From Kordiimonadaceae bacterium (GTDB taxonomy: Bacteria; Pseudomonadota; Alphaproteobacteria; Sphingomonadales; Kordiimonadaceae), in contig JABABO010000407.1 in the NCBI GenBank assembly GCA_014238195.1, positions 1-9,204 on the forward strand: DNA of 9,204 bases. Direction: 5' to 3'. A model generated the notes under the pieces. The model made no database searches. It had not been told where the DNA came from and saw nothing but the letters and a program-made list of their open reading frames with translations. Each line of letters opens with the position of its first letter. Positions within the stretch are counted from its first letter, which is position 1. The translations under genes and the position numbers were made by a program. Shown piece after piece: positions 1 to 6,202 of the stretch.

Positions 1-267
1 GCGCTTGAGGGCTACGGAAATTTACTGTTATTAAAGCACGCGGGTGGTTGGATTACGGCCTATGCCCATAATGATCGCCTTTTGGTGCGTGCAGGGCAAA
101 AAGTGACTAAAAGGGATGTGATTGCCCGTGTCGGCGATACGGGCGGTGTCCAACGCCCGCAACTGCATTTTGAAATACGCAAGGGCCGCCGCGCCCTTGA
201 TCCATTACAATATTTGGAACGCCAAAATGCTGCGCTTTTCGTCACCGTGCGTGCGATGGGCCGATAA
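1..267 (+). CDS. LytM/M23-family peptidase-like protein, C-terminal part (5' end outside window)
   Basis: Reading frame 1 is open from the first base to the TAA at 265-267 and gives the last 88 residues of a larger protein. Residues about 5-75 match the end of a LytM (M23) fold: YGNLLLLKH, then YAHND, a turn rich in G and V (RAGQKV, ARVGDTGG), then QLHFEIRKG and DPLQYL. In active M23 enzymes the last motif is HxH; here it is QLH, so the second (zinc-ligand) His is kept but the first His is Gln. The HxxxD zinc motif would be upstream and cannot be seen. This pattern resembles the NlpD/EnvC/DipM group of LytM factors, several of which are non-catalytic and instead activate cell-wall amidases. 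Family membership is well supported; activity or loss of it is inferred. The gene faces the convergent ATPase gene, with 16 bases between stop codons. Confidence 0.85.
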   Translation, partial: ALEGYGNLLLLKHAGGWITAYAHNDRLLVRAGQKVTKRDVIARVGDTGGVQRPQLHFEIRKGRRALDPLQYLERQNAALFVTVRAMGR

Positions 268-287
268 TTTACAACCCGATAAATTAT
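264..287. terminator. AT-only inverted repeat between convergent genes, possible weak bidirectional terminator
   Basis: ATAATTTA at 264-271 and TAAATTAT at 280-287 are perfect 8-base complements around an 8-base loop. The repeat includes the TAA of the LytM-like gene (265-267) and the TAA of the ATPase gene on the other strand (284-286). It sits where a shared terminator is expected, but the stem has no G-C pairs and no clear T tract on either strand, so intrinsic termination is uncertain. Confidence 0.3.
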
Positions 288-1165
288 AAACGCACTTTAA
301 CATTCAGGGATCCAGCAAGGTCCTGAACATAGTGCCAAGCGATGCGCCCAGACCGTGACCCACGGGTTTTGGACCAGTTTTTAGCGCCGTCTTGCCAATT
401 ATCAGGTGCTTTCAGGCTTAAGTGATCTATATATCCTTTTACCATATCCAAATATTCGCTTTGGTTACAGGGGTGGAAGCCCAGCCACAGGCCAAAGCGA
501 TCTGATAAAGCTATGGTTTCATCCATCGTTTCAGTTGGGTGAATGCCTGTTGCTTGTTCCTGATCCATCATCTTGCGGGGCATCATATGCCGGCGGTTAG
601 ATGTTGCGTAAAAAATAACATTGTCTGGTCGGCCTTCTAGCCCACCTTCCAGCACAGATTTCAGGGCTTTGAAGTCTTTATCTGGCTGGCTAAATGATAA
701 ATCATCACAGAATAATATTGTCGCCCGGGATTGGCGGGCCAATAATTCCATCAAATTAGGCAAGGCATAAATATCTTCATGGTGAATTTCAACGAGGGCA
801 AGGTCAGTCGCAAGTTCATTTAGAATGTAGGCATGAACAGCTTTGATTAGCGTGCTTTTCCCCATTCCACGTGCACCCCAAAGGAGTGCATTATTGGCCG
901 ATGCCCCCATAGCAAATCGCTTAGTGTTTTCAAGCAATGTATCCCTGTTGCGGTCAATCCCCTTTAGCAGGTGAAGCGGCGGGCAAATGACGTTCGGTAT
1001 GGTCCTGAAACTATGATGATCAGCACAGTAAACAAAGGCATTATAATCATCTGGTAAGTTTTGATCTGTCTGATCAGTCGGGTGTTCCAGTGCGTCAGCG
1101 ATACGTTTAATTTCAGCGATCAAGGCAGGGACTAGGGTTCTGTCGCTTTCTAGTTCCTTTGACAC
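284..1165 (-). CDS. DUF815-type P-loop ATP-binding protein
   Basis: This 293-residue protein has an AAA+-like ATPase core in its middle and C-terminal half. The Walker A motif is GARGMGKS at residues 97-104, preceded by NNALLWG. The Walker B strand is TILFCDDL at about 149-156, with D154-D155. A sensor-like segment, FYATSNRRHMMPR, follows at about 185-197, and DRFGLWLGF at 222-230. The segment NVICPPLHLLKGIDRNRDTL before the P-loop and the C-terminal GSRSGRIAWHYVQDL are typical of the DUF815 family of uncharacterised bacterial ATPases; the length of just under 300 fits. The start is GTG (CAC at 1163-1165 on the + strand), with AAGGGA about 10 bases upstream in the mRNA. It is transcribed divergently from yajC and convergently with the LytM-like gene. 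No substrate is known; the cytoplasmic location is inferred from the lack of a signal peptide or membrane segment. Confidence 0.88.
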   Translation of the reverse strand: MSKELESDRTLVPALIAEIKRIADALEHPTDQTDQNLPDDYNAFVYCADHHSFRTIPNVICPPLHLLKGIDRNRDTLLENTKRFAMGASANNALLWGARGMGKSTLIKAVHAYILNELATDLALVEIHHEDIYALPNLMELLARQSRATILFCDDLSFSQPDKDFKALKSVLEGGLEGRPDNVIFYATSNRRHMMPRKMMDQEQATGIHPTETMDETIALSDRFGLWLGFHPCNQSEYLDMVKGYIDHLSLKAPDNWQDGAKNWSKTRGSRSGRIAWHYVQDLAGSLNVKVRL

Positions 1166-1384
1166 TTGTATCAGTCCCTTGTGATGCCTATTTTATGGTT
1201 TATGTGGAATGATGATAGAAATAGCACAGCAAACCCACTTTTACTACAAGGGATGCTGTTGCATTTGAAAATAGTGTAGGTATAGTCCCGCCCAGATAAA
1301 TGTATCGGGTAAATATGTGGTGTGTTAAAAATAGCATCAAAAATCCGATTAATGTAATGCCGAATATAATGAAGAGGCCTAAAT

Positions 1385-1726
1385 ATGTTTTCATCCCCAG
1401 CCTACGCCCAAGCTGCTGGCGCTTCTCAAGCCAGCCTTCTGGAAAGCTTTCTGCCATTAATTTTGATTGTTTTGATCTTTTGGTTTTTGGTTCTGCGCCC
1501 ACAAAGCAAACGCATGAAAGAACACCGCGAAATGGTGACCAATGTACGTCGCGGTGATACGGTTGTCACGGGAGGCGGTTTAATTGGTAAAGTTGCCCGC
1601 GTAAAAGACGATAACGAGATTGAGGTTGATGTTGCCGATGGGGTACGTGTGCGTGTTGTCAAAAGCACGCTTAGTGAAGTACGCACAAAAGGCGAACCTG
1701 CAAAAACTGCTAAATCGGATAGTTAA
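1385..1726 (+). CDS. yajC: YajC, Sec translocon accessory membrane protein
   Basis: YajC is the small single-span inner-membrane partner of SecD and SecF in the holo-translocon. The 113-residue product has the family layout: a short N-terminal segment (MFSSPAYAQAAGAS), one membrane helix at about residues 19-37 (LLESFLPLILIVLIFWFLV), the hallmark LRPQSKRMKEH directly after it, then a cytoplasmic domain with RRGDTVVTGGGLIGKVARV and a VKSTLSEV segment. The ATG at 1385 has GAAGAGG at 1371-1377, seven bases upstream. Length matches the usual 85-120 residues. It is first in a same-strand cluster with secD (33-base gap) and secF, the standard order. An open frame on the opposite strand across its 5' end is treated as a shadow. 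Confidence 0.97.
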   Translation: MFSSPAYAQAAGASQASLLESFLPLILIVLIFWFLVLRPQSKRMKEHREMVTNVRRGDTVVTGGGLIGKVARVKDDNEIEVDVADGVRVRVVKSTLSEVRTKGEPAKTAKSDS

Positions 1727-1759
1727 ACCTATAATACACTTGCATGAAGGGACACTGTC

Positions 1760-3364
1760 ATGGCGAACTTTCCTCGCTGGAAAGTAATAATGATATTACT
1801 GGTTTGTACGTTTGGCTTTTTGTCGGCGCTGCCTAACTTTGTCGGCGAAGCAGGGCGGGCAAAGCTCCCCAATTTCTTACCTGATAGCACATTATCATTG
1901 GGATTAGACCTGCAGGGCGGTGTGCATTTTCTGTTGGGGGCTGAGACAGATGATATCATAGCAACCAAGCTTGAAAATATTGCTGGTGAAGTGCGGGATA
2001 TTCGCCGCAGTGTTAAGTCCCTGAATTTCCGCCGTATCCGTATCGAAGACGACAGCGTGAAGTTTGAAGTTAGCCGCGAAGATATGATTGAACGTGCCCG
2101 AACTGAATTACTGCCAATAACTCAAAATACCACACTTGGTACCAACCCTTTGCTGGGTGGAGGTGTCAAGGAAGTTGAATTAGACCGCGATGGAAAAGAA
2201 TTCACATTGTCTTTGACAGACCAGGGTATCATTGCACAAAAACGCGATGCTATAACCCGTGCGATGGAAGTGGTCCGCAAGCGGGTAGACCCAGAAGGCA
2301 CCCGCGAAATTACTTTGCAGCCGCAGGGGGATGATCGTATCATTCTACAAGTCCCTGGCGCGGATGATCCATCTGAATTGTTACGTATTATCCAGACAGC
2401 GGCGAAATTATCTTTCCATGATGTTGAAACCAATATATCGGCCGCCGATATTGCAAAAGGTCGCGCACGTCCAGGGCAAATGATATTGCCTTTGCGGGAT
2501 GGTGGTGAAATGTCTGTTAAAAAGCGTGTGATTGTATCGGGTGCTGACCTAACGGATGCCCGCCCATCCTTTGATCAAAATGGACGTCCCGCAGTGGCTT
2601 TTCAGTTTAATTCATCGGGTGGAAAGCGTTTTGGGCAGCATACAGCCAGCAATATTGGCCGTCCGTTTGCTATTGTGCTAGACGGCGTCATTATCAGTGC
2701 GCCGCGCATTCAAAGTGCAATACTTGGTGGTTCTGGGATTATCACAGGGGCTGGGGACACAAAAGAAACACAAGAACTCGCTACGCTTCTAAAAGCTGGT
2801 GCGCTACCTGTGCCACTGCAAGTGCTAGAACAACGCACAATAGGTCCAGACTTGGGTGCTGATTCAATAGCAGCAGGTAAATTAGCATCCATCATTGGTT
2901 TCATAGGCGTCATACTATATATGGTTCTTAGTTATGGCCGTTTTGGTTTAGCAGCCAATGTTGCATTGATCGCTAACCTGATATTAATCACAGGCTTTCT
3001 GTCATTATTTCAGGCCACACTCACCTTGCCAGGTATTGCGGGCATTGTTCTGACTATTGGGATGGCTGTGGATGCAAATGTTTTGGTGTTCGAGCGTATC
3101 CGCGAAGAACAACGCTCAGGCCGCAAGCCGATAGCAGCTGTTGATGAAGGTTATGCACAGGCATTTTCAACGATTTTGGATGCAAATATCACAACATTCC
3201 TTGCTGCAGCCATCTTGTACGTTCTTGGTACTGGGCCTGTGCAGGGTTTTGCTGTTACGCTTGCTATCGGAATTTTAACCAGCATGTTCACGGCTATTTT
3301 GGTCACGCGGCTTGTTCTTTCCCTTTGGTTATCAAAGGCGCGTCCAACCAAGTTACCGATATAG
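1760..3364 (+). CDS. secD: Protein translocase subunit SecD
   Basis: SecD works with SecF in the inner membrane, using the proton-motive force to assist late steps of Sec-dependent export on the periplasmic side. The 534-residue protein has a first membrane helix (about 8-24), then the LGLDLQGG motif at 47-54, a long periplasmic region (P1-like, about 55-370) with RKRVDPEGTREITLQPQGDDRIILQVPG and GRPFAIVLDGVIISAPRI, and five C-terminal membrane helices from about residue 373. The helix-4 motif GMAVDANVLVFERIREE starts at residue 434; D438 corresponds to the conserved Asp implicated in proton flow. It is shorter than E. coli SecD (615), as is common in alphaproteobacteria. The ATG at 1760 has GAAGGGA at 1746-1752, seven bases upstream. 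The stop codon overlaps the secF ribosome binding site, so the two are very likely cotranscribed and perhaps translationally coupled. Confidence 0.98.
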   Translation: MANFPRWKVIMILLVCTFGFLSALPNFVGEAGRAKLPNFLPDSTLSLGLDLQGGVHFLLGAETDDIIATKLENIAGEVRDIRRSVKSLNFRRIRIEDDSVKFEVSREDMIERARTELLPITQNTTLGTNPLLGGGVKEVELDRDGKEFTLSLTDQGIIAQKRDAITRAMEVVRKRVDPEGTREITLQPQGDDRIILQVPGADDPSELLRIIQTAAKLSFHDVETNISAADIAKGRARPGQMILPLRDGGEMSVKKRVIVSGADLTDARPSFDQNGRPAVAFQFNSSGGKRFGQHTASNIGRPFAIVLDGVIISAPRIQSAILGGSGIITGAGDTKETQELATLLKAGALPVPLQVLEQRTIGPDLGADSIAAGKLASIIGFIGVILYMVLSYGRFGLAANVALIANLILITGFLSLFQATLTLPGIAGIVLTIGMAVDANVLVFERIREEQRSGRKPIAAVDEGYAQAFSTILDANITTFLAAAILYVLGTGPVQGFAVTLAIGILTSMFTAILVTRLVLSLWLSKARPTKLPI

Positions 3365-3374
3365 GAGGGCTGTC

Positions 3375-4337
3375 ATGTTATTAAAACTTGTTCCCGAAAA
3401 AACCGATATTAAATTTCTGAGTTTTCATAAAATAAGCGCCATAATCTCGGCTTTTTTAATGGTGGCTTCGGTTGTGCTATTTTTTACACAAGGCCTAAAT
3501 TACGGTATTGATTTCAAGGGCGGCATCAATATCGAAATAGGCTCCAGCCAACCGATTGAGATATCGGACGTGCGCAAAAGCTTATCGGGCCTAGGCTTTG
3601 GCGAAGTAAAAGTTCAGGAATACGGTGAACCAACGGAAGCCCTTATTCGCATTGAACGACAACCAGGTGGTGATGAAGCCCAGCCCCTTGCTATGCAGAC
3701 GGCTAAACAAGCCCTGCAATCAACGATGCCTGATATTAGTTTTCGCCAAGAAAATATTGTTGGGCCTGTTGTGTCTGGTGAGCTCAAACAAGATGGTGTT
3801 CTGGCTGTAACTGTGGCGGTGTTCTTTGTATTGCTTTACATTTGGTTTCGGTTTGAATGGCAGTTTGGCCTTGGGGCTGTTATTGCACTTGTTCATGACG
3901 TGACCCTGACCATTGGTTTTTTTGCAATAACTCAGTTAGAATTTAATTTATCCATTATCGCTGCGATCCTGACAATTGTTGGCTACAGCTTGAATGATAC
4001 TGTTGTGGTGTATGACCGTGTTCGGGAAAATATACGTAAGTACCGCAAAAAAGAAATGCCTGACCTGCTTGATTTTTCGCTGAATCAAACGCTTTCCCGC
4101 ACGGTAATGACATCTGTCACAACGCTTTTAGCGCTTGTTGCGCTGTTTGTTTTTGGCGGTGAAGTTATCCGTGGGTTTACGGCTGCGATGATTTGGGGTG
4201 TTGTTGTTGGTACATATAGCTCGATTTTTGTGGCGTCTCCCGCTTTGCTGGCCTTTGAAATTCGCCGTGATGCCATGATCCATGATGATGCAGGTAATGA
4301 CCCAACTGTTGATAATTCCCGCCCGCCGCAGTTTTAA
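3375..4337 (+). CDS. secF: Protein translocase subunit SecF
   Basis: SecF is the second half of the SecDF export motor in the inner membrane. The 320-residue product begins MLLKLVPEKTDIKFLSFHK, has a first membrane helix at about 20-38, the GIDFKGG motif at 44-50, a short periplasmic domain (about 51-135) ending in the QENIVGPVVSGEL segment, then five membrane helices. The helix-4 signature GYSLNDTVVVYDRVREN starts at residue 203; D208 corresponds to the conserved functional Asp of SecF. The ATG at 3375 is chosen over an upstream in-frame ATG at 3312 because AGGAGGG lies at 3363-3369, just before it, and the upstream start would overlap secD and add an unrelated 21-residue tail. The ribosome binding site overlaps the secD TAG. 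Confidence 0.98.
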   Translation: MLLKLVPEKTDIKFLSFHKISAIISAFLMVASVVLFFTQGLNYGIDFKGGINIEIGSSQPIEISDVRKSLSGLGFGEVKVQEYGEPTEALIRIERQPGGDEAQPLAMQTAKQALQSTMPDISFRQENIVGPVVSGELKQDGVLAVTVAVFFVLLYIWFRFEWQFGLGAVIALVHDVTLTIGFFAITQLEFNLSIIAAILTIVGYSLNDTVVVYDRVRENIRKYRKKEMPDLLDFSLNQTLSRTVMTSVTTLLALVALFVFGGEVIRGFTAAMIWGVVVGTYSSIFVASPALLAFEIRRDAMIHDDAGNDPTVDNSRPPQF

Positions 4338-4349
4338 GGATTGGCACCT

Positions 4350-4784
4350 ATGACACAATCATCGGGTCAAAAGGACGGCACGCATCCGCTAAGCAGTGGG
4401 CAGGTTTCCTTTACCCCTGATCACAGCGATGATTTATTCACACTTGACGGATATGGCGGCGGTGCTTTTAGGGCGCAGGGGGCGCGTGTTGAAGGTACAG
4501 TGGTGGTTAGCCAAAACGGCATCATGTCGGTAGGCGAAATCGCGGACTATTCAGCGCTTAAGCCTGAGCATTTTCAAGGGCTGCTCGCACAAACACCGCG
4601 GCCTGAACTGATTTTAATTGGGGTCGGTGAAAAGATGCAGCTTTTAAGCAGTGAACTTCGGGCATTTTTCGACAAGGAAGAATGCCCTGTTGAAGTCATG
4701 GATACGGGGGCAGCAGCGCGAACCTATAATGTGCTTCTGGCCGAAGGGCGACGGGTTGTTGCTTTTATGCTCCCTGTTGACTAG
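4350..4784 (+). CDS. Mth938-like domain protein (DUF498 family)
   Basis: A 144-residue soluble protein with the Mth938-like fold, a family that also contains the mitochondrial complex I assembly factor NDUFAF3; the bacterial function is not established. The domain runs from about residue 28 to the end: LDGYGGGAFRAQG, an EGTVVVSQNG strand pair, then PELILIGVGEKMQLL at about 82-96, and a C-terminal MDTGAAARTYNVLLAEGRRVVAFMLPV, the most recognisable part. The ATG at 4350 is preferred to an in-frame TTG at 4341 because AAGGA at 4336-4340 is nine bases from the ATG but abuts the TTG. It starts 12 bases after the secF stop and is probably the last gene of the yajC-secD-secF transcript; a small Mth938-like gene after secF is a familiar alphaproteobacterial arrangement. 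Confidence 0.88.
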   Translation: MTQSSGQKDGTHPLSSGQVSFTPDHSDDLFTLDGYGGGAFRAQGARVEGTVVVSQNGIMSVGEIADYSALKPEHFQGLLAQTPRPELILIGVGEKMQLLSSELRAFFDKEECPVEVMDTGAAARTYNVLLAEGRRVVAFMLPVD

Positions 4785-4904
4785 CTGGTTTTGCCGTGTT
4801 TTCCCCTGTCTTTGGCATTAATCGCATATCTGGCACATTTTATCGCTGATTGCTTTCTTTAAGGAAAGAAAGAGCTATTGTTCAATTATAGTATTTTGAA
4901 ACAA
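4785..4904. other. Intergenic stretch after the sec cluster, with an AT-rich hairpin
   Basis: No coding potential is seen here. CTTTCTTT (4853-4860) and AAAGAAAG (4865-4872) are perfect complements around an AAGG tetraloop. The stem is AT-rich and is not followed by a T tract, so it is at best a weak candidate for the end of the sec transcript. The repeat element begins directly after, at 4905. Confidence 0.35.
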
Positions 4905-5010
4905 TATAGCGAGACCAATGAATAATGATTTCATTATTTATTGATAAGTCGAACCGACATAAAGACTTATAGCCAAATAAGGGGATCAATATTCACCGCA
5001 TTTGGCTATA
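4905..5010 (+). repeat. 106-bp palindromic repeat, copy 1 (MITE-like)
   Basis: This copy matches 7501-7606 at 104 of 106 positions; the differences are T4960/C7556 and G4964/T7560. Similarity stops abruptly at both ends. The termini are inverted: the left end starts TATAGC and the right end, read backwards, also starts TATAGC, with further partial matches (TGAATA, TGAT) over about 25 bases. Inside are three inverted repeats: 4917-4928 with 4931-4942 (11 of 12 paired), ATAAGTC 4944-4950 with GACTTAT 4964-4970, and TATAGCCAAAT 4968-4978 with its perfect complement 5000-5010. The last two share 4968-4970 and so compete. A TA at each outer edge could be the target duplication of a Tc1/IS630-type element, but no longer direct flanking repeat is seen. 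It ends 41 bases before the ATG at 5052. Confidence 0.85.
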
Positions 5011-5051
5011 GAATGATCGTTAAACATAATAATAAAGGCGAGGAAGCTAGC

Positions 5052-5921
5052 ATGACACAGATAAATCATTATTTTATATCTCCGATATTTGGCCCAGCAT
5101 TTCGAAGCGCGATGCTGGCTGTTGGCGTTTCGTTTGCAGCTTTCGCATTTGCCAACCAAGTATCCGCCCTAATGACTGAGGGAGATGATCAAACCACAGC
5201 ACCAGAAAAAATCGAAAAGAAAAAGCGCGTTATTAAAGTTTTAAAGCCAGGCGAGGCTTTAAAAGAGCAAACGGTAGATAAGAAAATCATCGTTCGTACC
5301 GTCGATAAAGATAAAAAAGGCCGCATTGTGGTGAGCAATAGCCACATCCCTGCGGCTTATTCACGTATACATATTGAAAAAATTGAGCAGGCCAAAGAAA
5401 GTATCGAATCTTCCCTTTCTAAAATGCAAGAGAAGCTTTCTAAAGCTAAGAATGAATATGAGCGTCAAGCCATCAATTCCGCCATTGAAAGCCTGAATGA
5501 AGCCAAAATATCACTCGATGAACAGAGCGCACTGATGGTTGATATAGACCAAGAATTTCATAGTTTGAGTGATATACATGTGGAGGCAATTACCGAAGCG
5601 CTTGCAGAGGTTAATTTGAGCGAAGAAGAACTCATAGACGTTAAAGTTGAATTGATGGACGAATTAGCAGAAGCCCGCATCGAAATTCAGGAAGCTTTGA
5701 ATGACCTTGATTTAGAATTCATTGTTGATGAACAAGGGGAATTCCATGAACTGCGTGTTCGGGCGCTTAAGCAAGCTGAGCTTTCACTGAAAGGCATGGA
5801 AGAAAAGCATATTGAAGCCTTAAAACGTGCTGAAGCTGATTTGAAACGTACTCGTGAGGAACTAGAGCGCAAACTTGCGGAAAAGCAAAAGCACGCCGCC
5901 AAACAAAAGCAGGAAAAATAA
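5052..5921 (+). CDS. Unrecognised exported or membrane-anchored coiled-coil protein
   Basis: I do not recognise this 289-residue protein. Residues 17-40 (FRSAMLAVGVSFAAFAFANQVSA) look like a signal peptide or membrane anchor, with possible cleavage after A34 or A39. Residues 52-97 are Lys-rich with alternating hydrophobics (KRVIKVLKPG, KKIIVRTVDKD, GRIVVSN), suggesting a small beta-rich segment. From about 107 to the end the sequence is strongly charged and helical with regular Leu/Ile/Ala spacing, consistent with long coiled coils broken near 235-247. No enzymatic motif is visible. The ATG at 5052 is chosen because GGCGAGGAAG (5037-5046) precedes it; an upstream in-frame start at 4941 would lie inside the repeat element. 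It stands alone between the sec cluster and the amidase gene. A role in envelope structure or amidase control, like the coiled-coil half of EnvC, is possible but only a guess; there is no LytM domain. Confidence 0.8.
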   Translation: MTQINHYFISPIFGPAFRSAMLAVGVSFAAFAFANQVSALMTEGDDQTTAPEKIEKKKRVIKVLKPGEALKEQTVDKKIIVRTVDKDKKGRIVVSNSHIPAAYSRIHIEKIEQAKESIESSLSKMQEKLSKAKNEYERQAINSAIESLNEAKISLDEQSALMVDIDQEFHSLSDIHVEAITEALAEVNLSEEELIDVKVELMDELAEARIEIQEALNDLDLEFIVDEQGEFHELRVRALKQAELSLKGMEEKHIEALKRAEADLKRTREELERKLAEKQKHAAKQKQEK

Positions 5922-5954
5922 CCCTAGTTCAACTAAAGTCAGCACTTCTATTTG

Positions 5955-5994
5955 ATCTGACAGTTGCCGAATTAACGGTTGGCGGCTGTCAGAT
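5955..5994 (+). terminator. Stem-loop after the coiled-coil gene, possible terminator
   Basis: ATCTGACAG (5955-5963) pairs perfectly with CTGTCAGAT (5986-5994). The stem can continue inward through TTGCCGA against TTGGCGG with three G-T wobbles, giving about 16 pairs around an 8-base loop. It lies 33 bases after the stop codon at 5921. The following bases (TATGTTTAAATTAAT) are AT-rich but lack a clean T run, so rho-independent termination is plausible but not certain. Confidence 0.5.
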
Positions 5995-6014
5995 TATGTT
6001 TAAATTAATATATC

Positions 6015-6067
6015 TATAGCGAGACCAATGAATAAGAATAAGATCATTATTCATTGGTCTCGCTATA
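6015..6067. repeat. 53-bp perfect palindrome made of two inverted left ends of the 106-bp repeat
   Basis: The left arm 6015-6035 and right arm 6047-6067 are perfect 21-base complements around an 11-base loop (6036-6046). Each arm, read inward from TATAGC, equals the first 21 bases of the 106-bp repeat (4905-4925 and 7501-7521). The right arm continues to match the repeat for several more bases inward, while the left arm diverges. It is therefore a left-end/left-end member of the same family and not a degraded copy of the full unit. It lies 135 bases before the amidase start. The stem could also form in RNA. Confidence 0.85.
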
Positions 6068-6089
6068 TAATGATTTTTAGCGCTTTTAC

Positions 6090-6118
6090 TTGAGCCATTC
6101 ATGAGAAATTCATACAGT
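6090..6118 (+). promoter_or_regulatory. Candidate sigma-70-like promoter upstream of the amidase gene
   Basis: TTGAGC (6090-6095) and TACAGT (6113-6118) each match four of six bases of the -35 and -10 consensus and are separated by exactly 17 bases. The position would give a leader of roughly 75-80 bases before the GTG at 6203. In AT-rich intergenic DNA such matches arise by chance, so support is weak. Confidence 0.25.
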
Positions 6119-6202
6119 ATCTTGCATGATTGAGAGAACGCCTTGCAAAGACTTATTATTCATGGTCAAGTTTAGGAATGAATATTCATATTAGGAAGCT
6201 GC

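Noticed and set aside
1365..1370. TATAAT as a -10 box for yajC
   Set aside because: Transcription would start only a few bases before the ATG at 1385, almost inside the ribosome binding site, and no -35 match is present at the right distance.
1426..1686. Open frame on the - strand across yajC
   Set aside because: It is Arg/Ser/Thr-rich with no recognisable pattern and lies antisense to a clearly conserved gene; it is a shadow.
3312..3374. Longer SecF start at 3312
   Set aside because: It overlaps the secD 3' end, adds residues unlike SecF N-termini, and AGGAGGG directly precedes the ATG at 3375.
4941..5051. Upstream in-frame extension of the coiled-coil gene (37 extra residues)
   Set aside because: Most of it lies inside the repeat element, it would place the export signal internally, and a good ribosome binding site (5037-5046) precedes the ATG at 5052.
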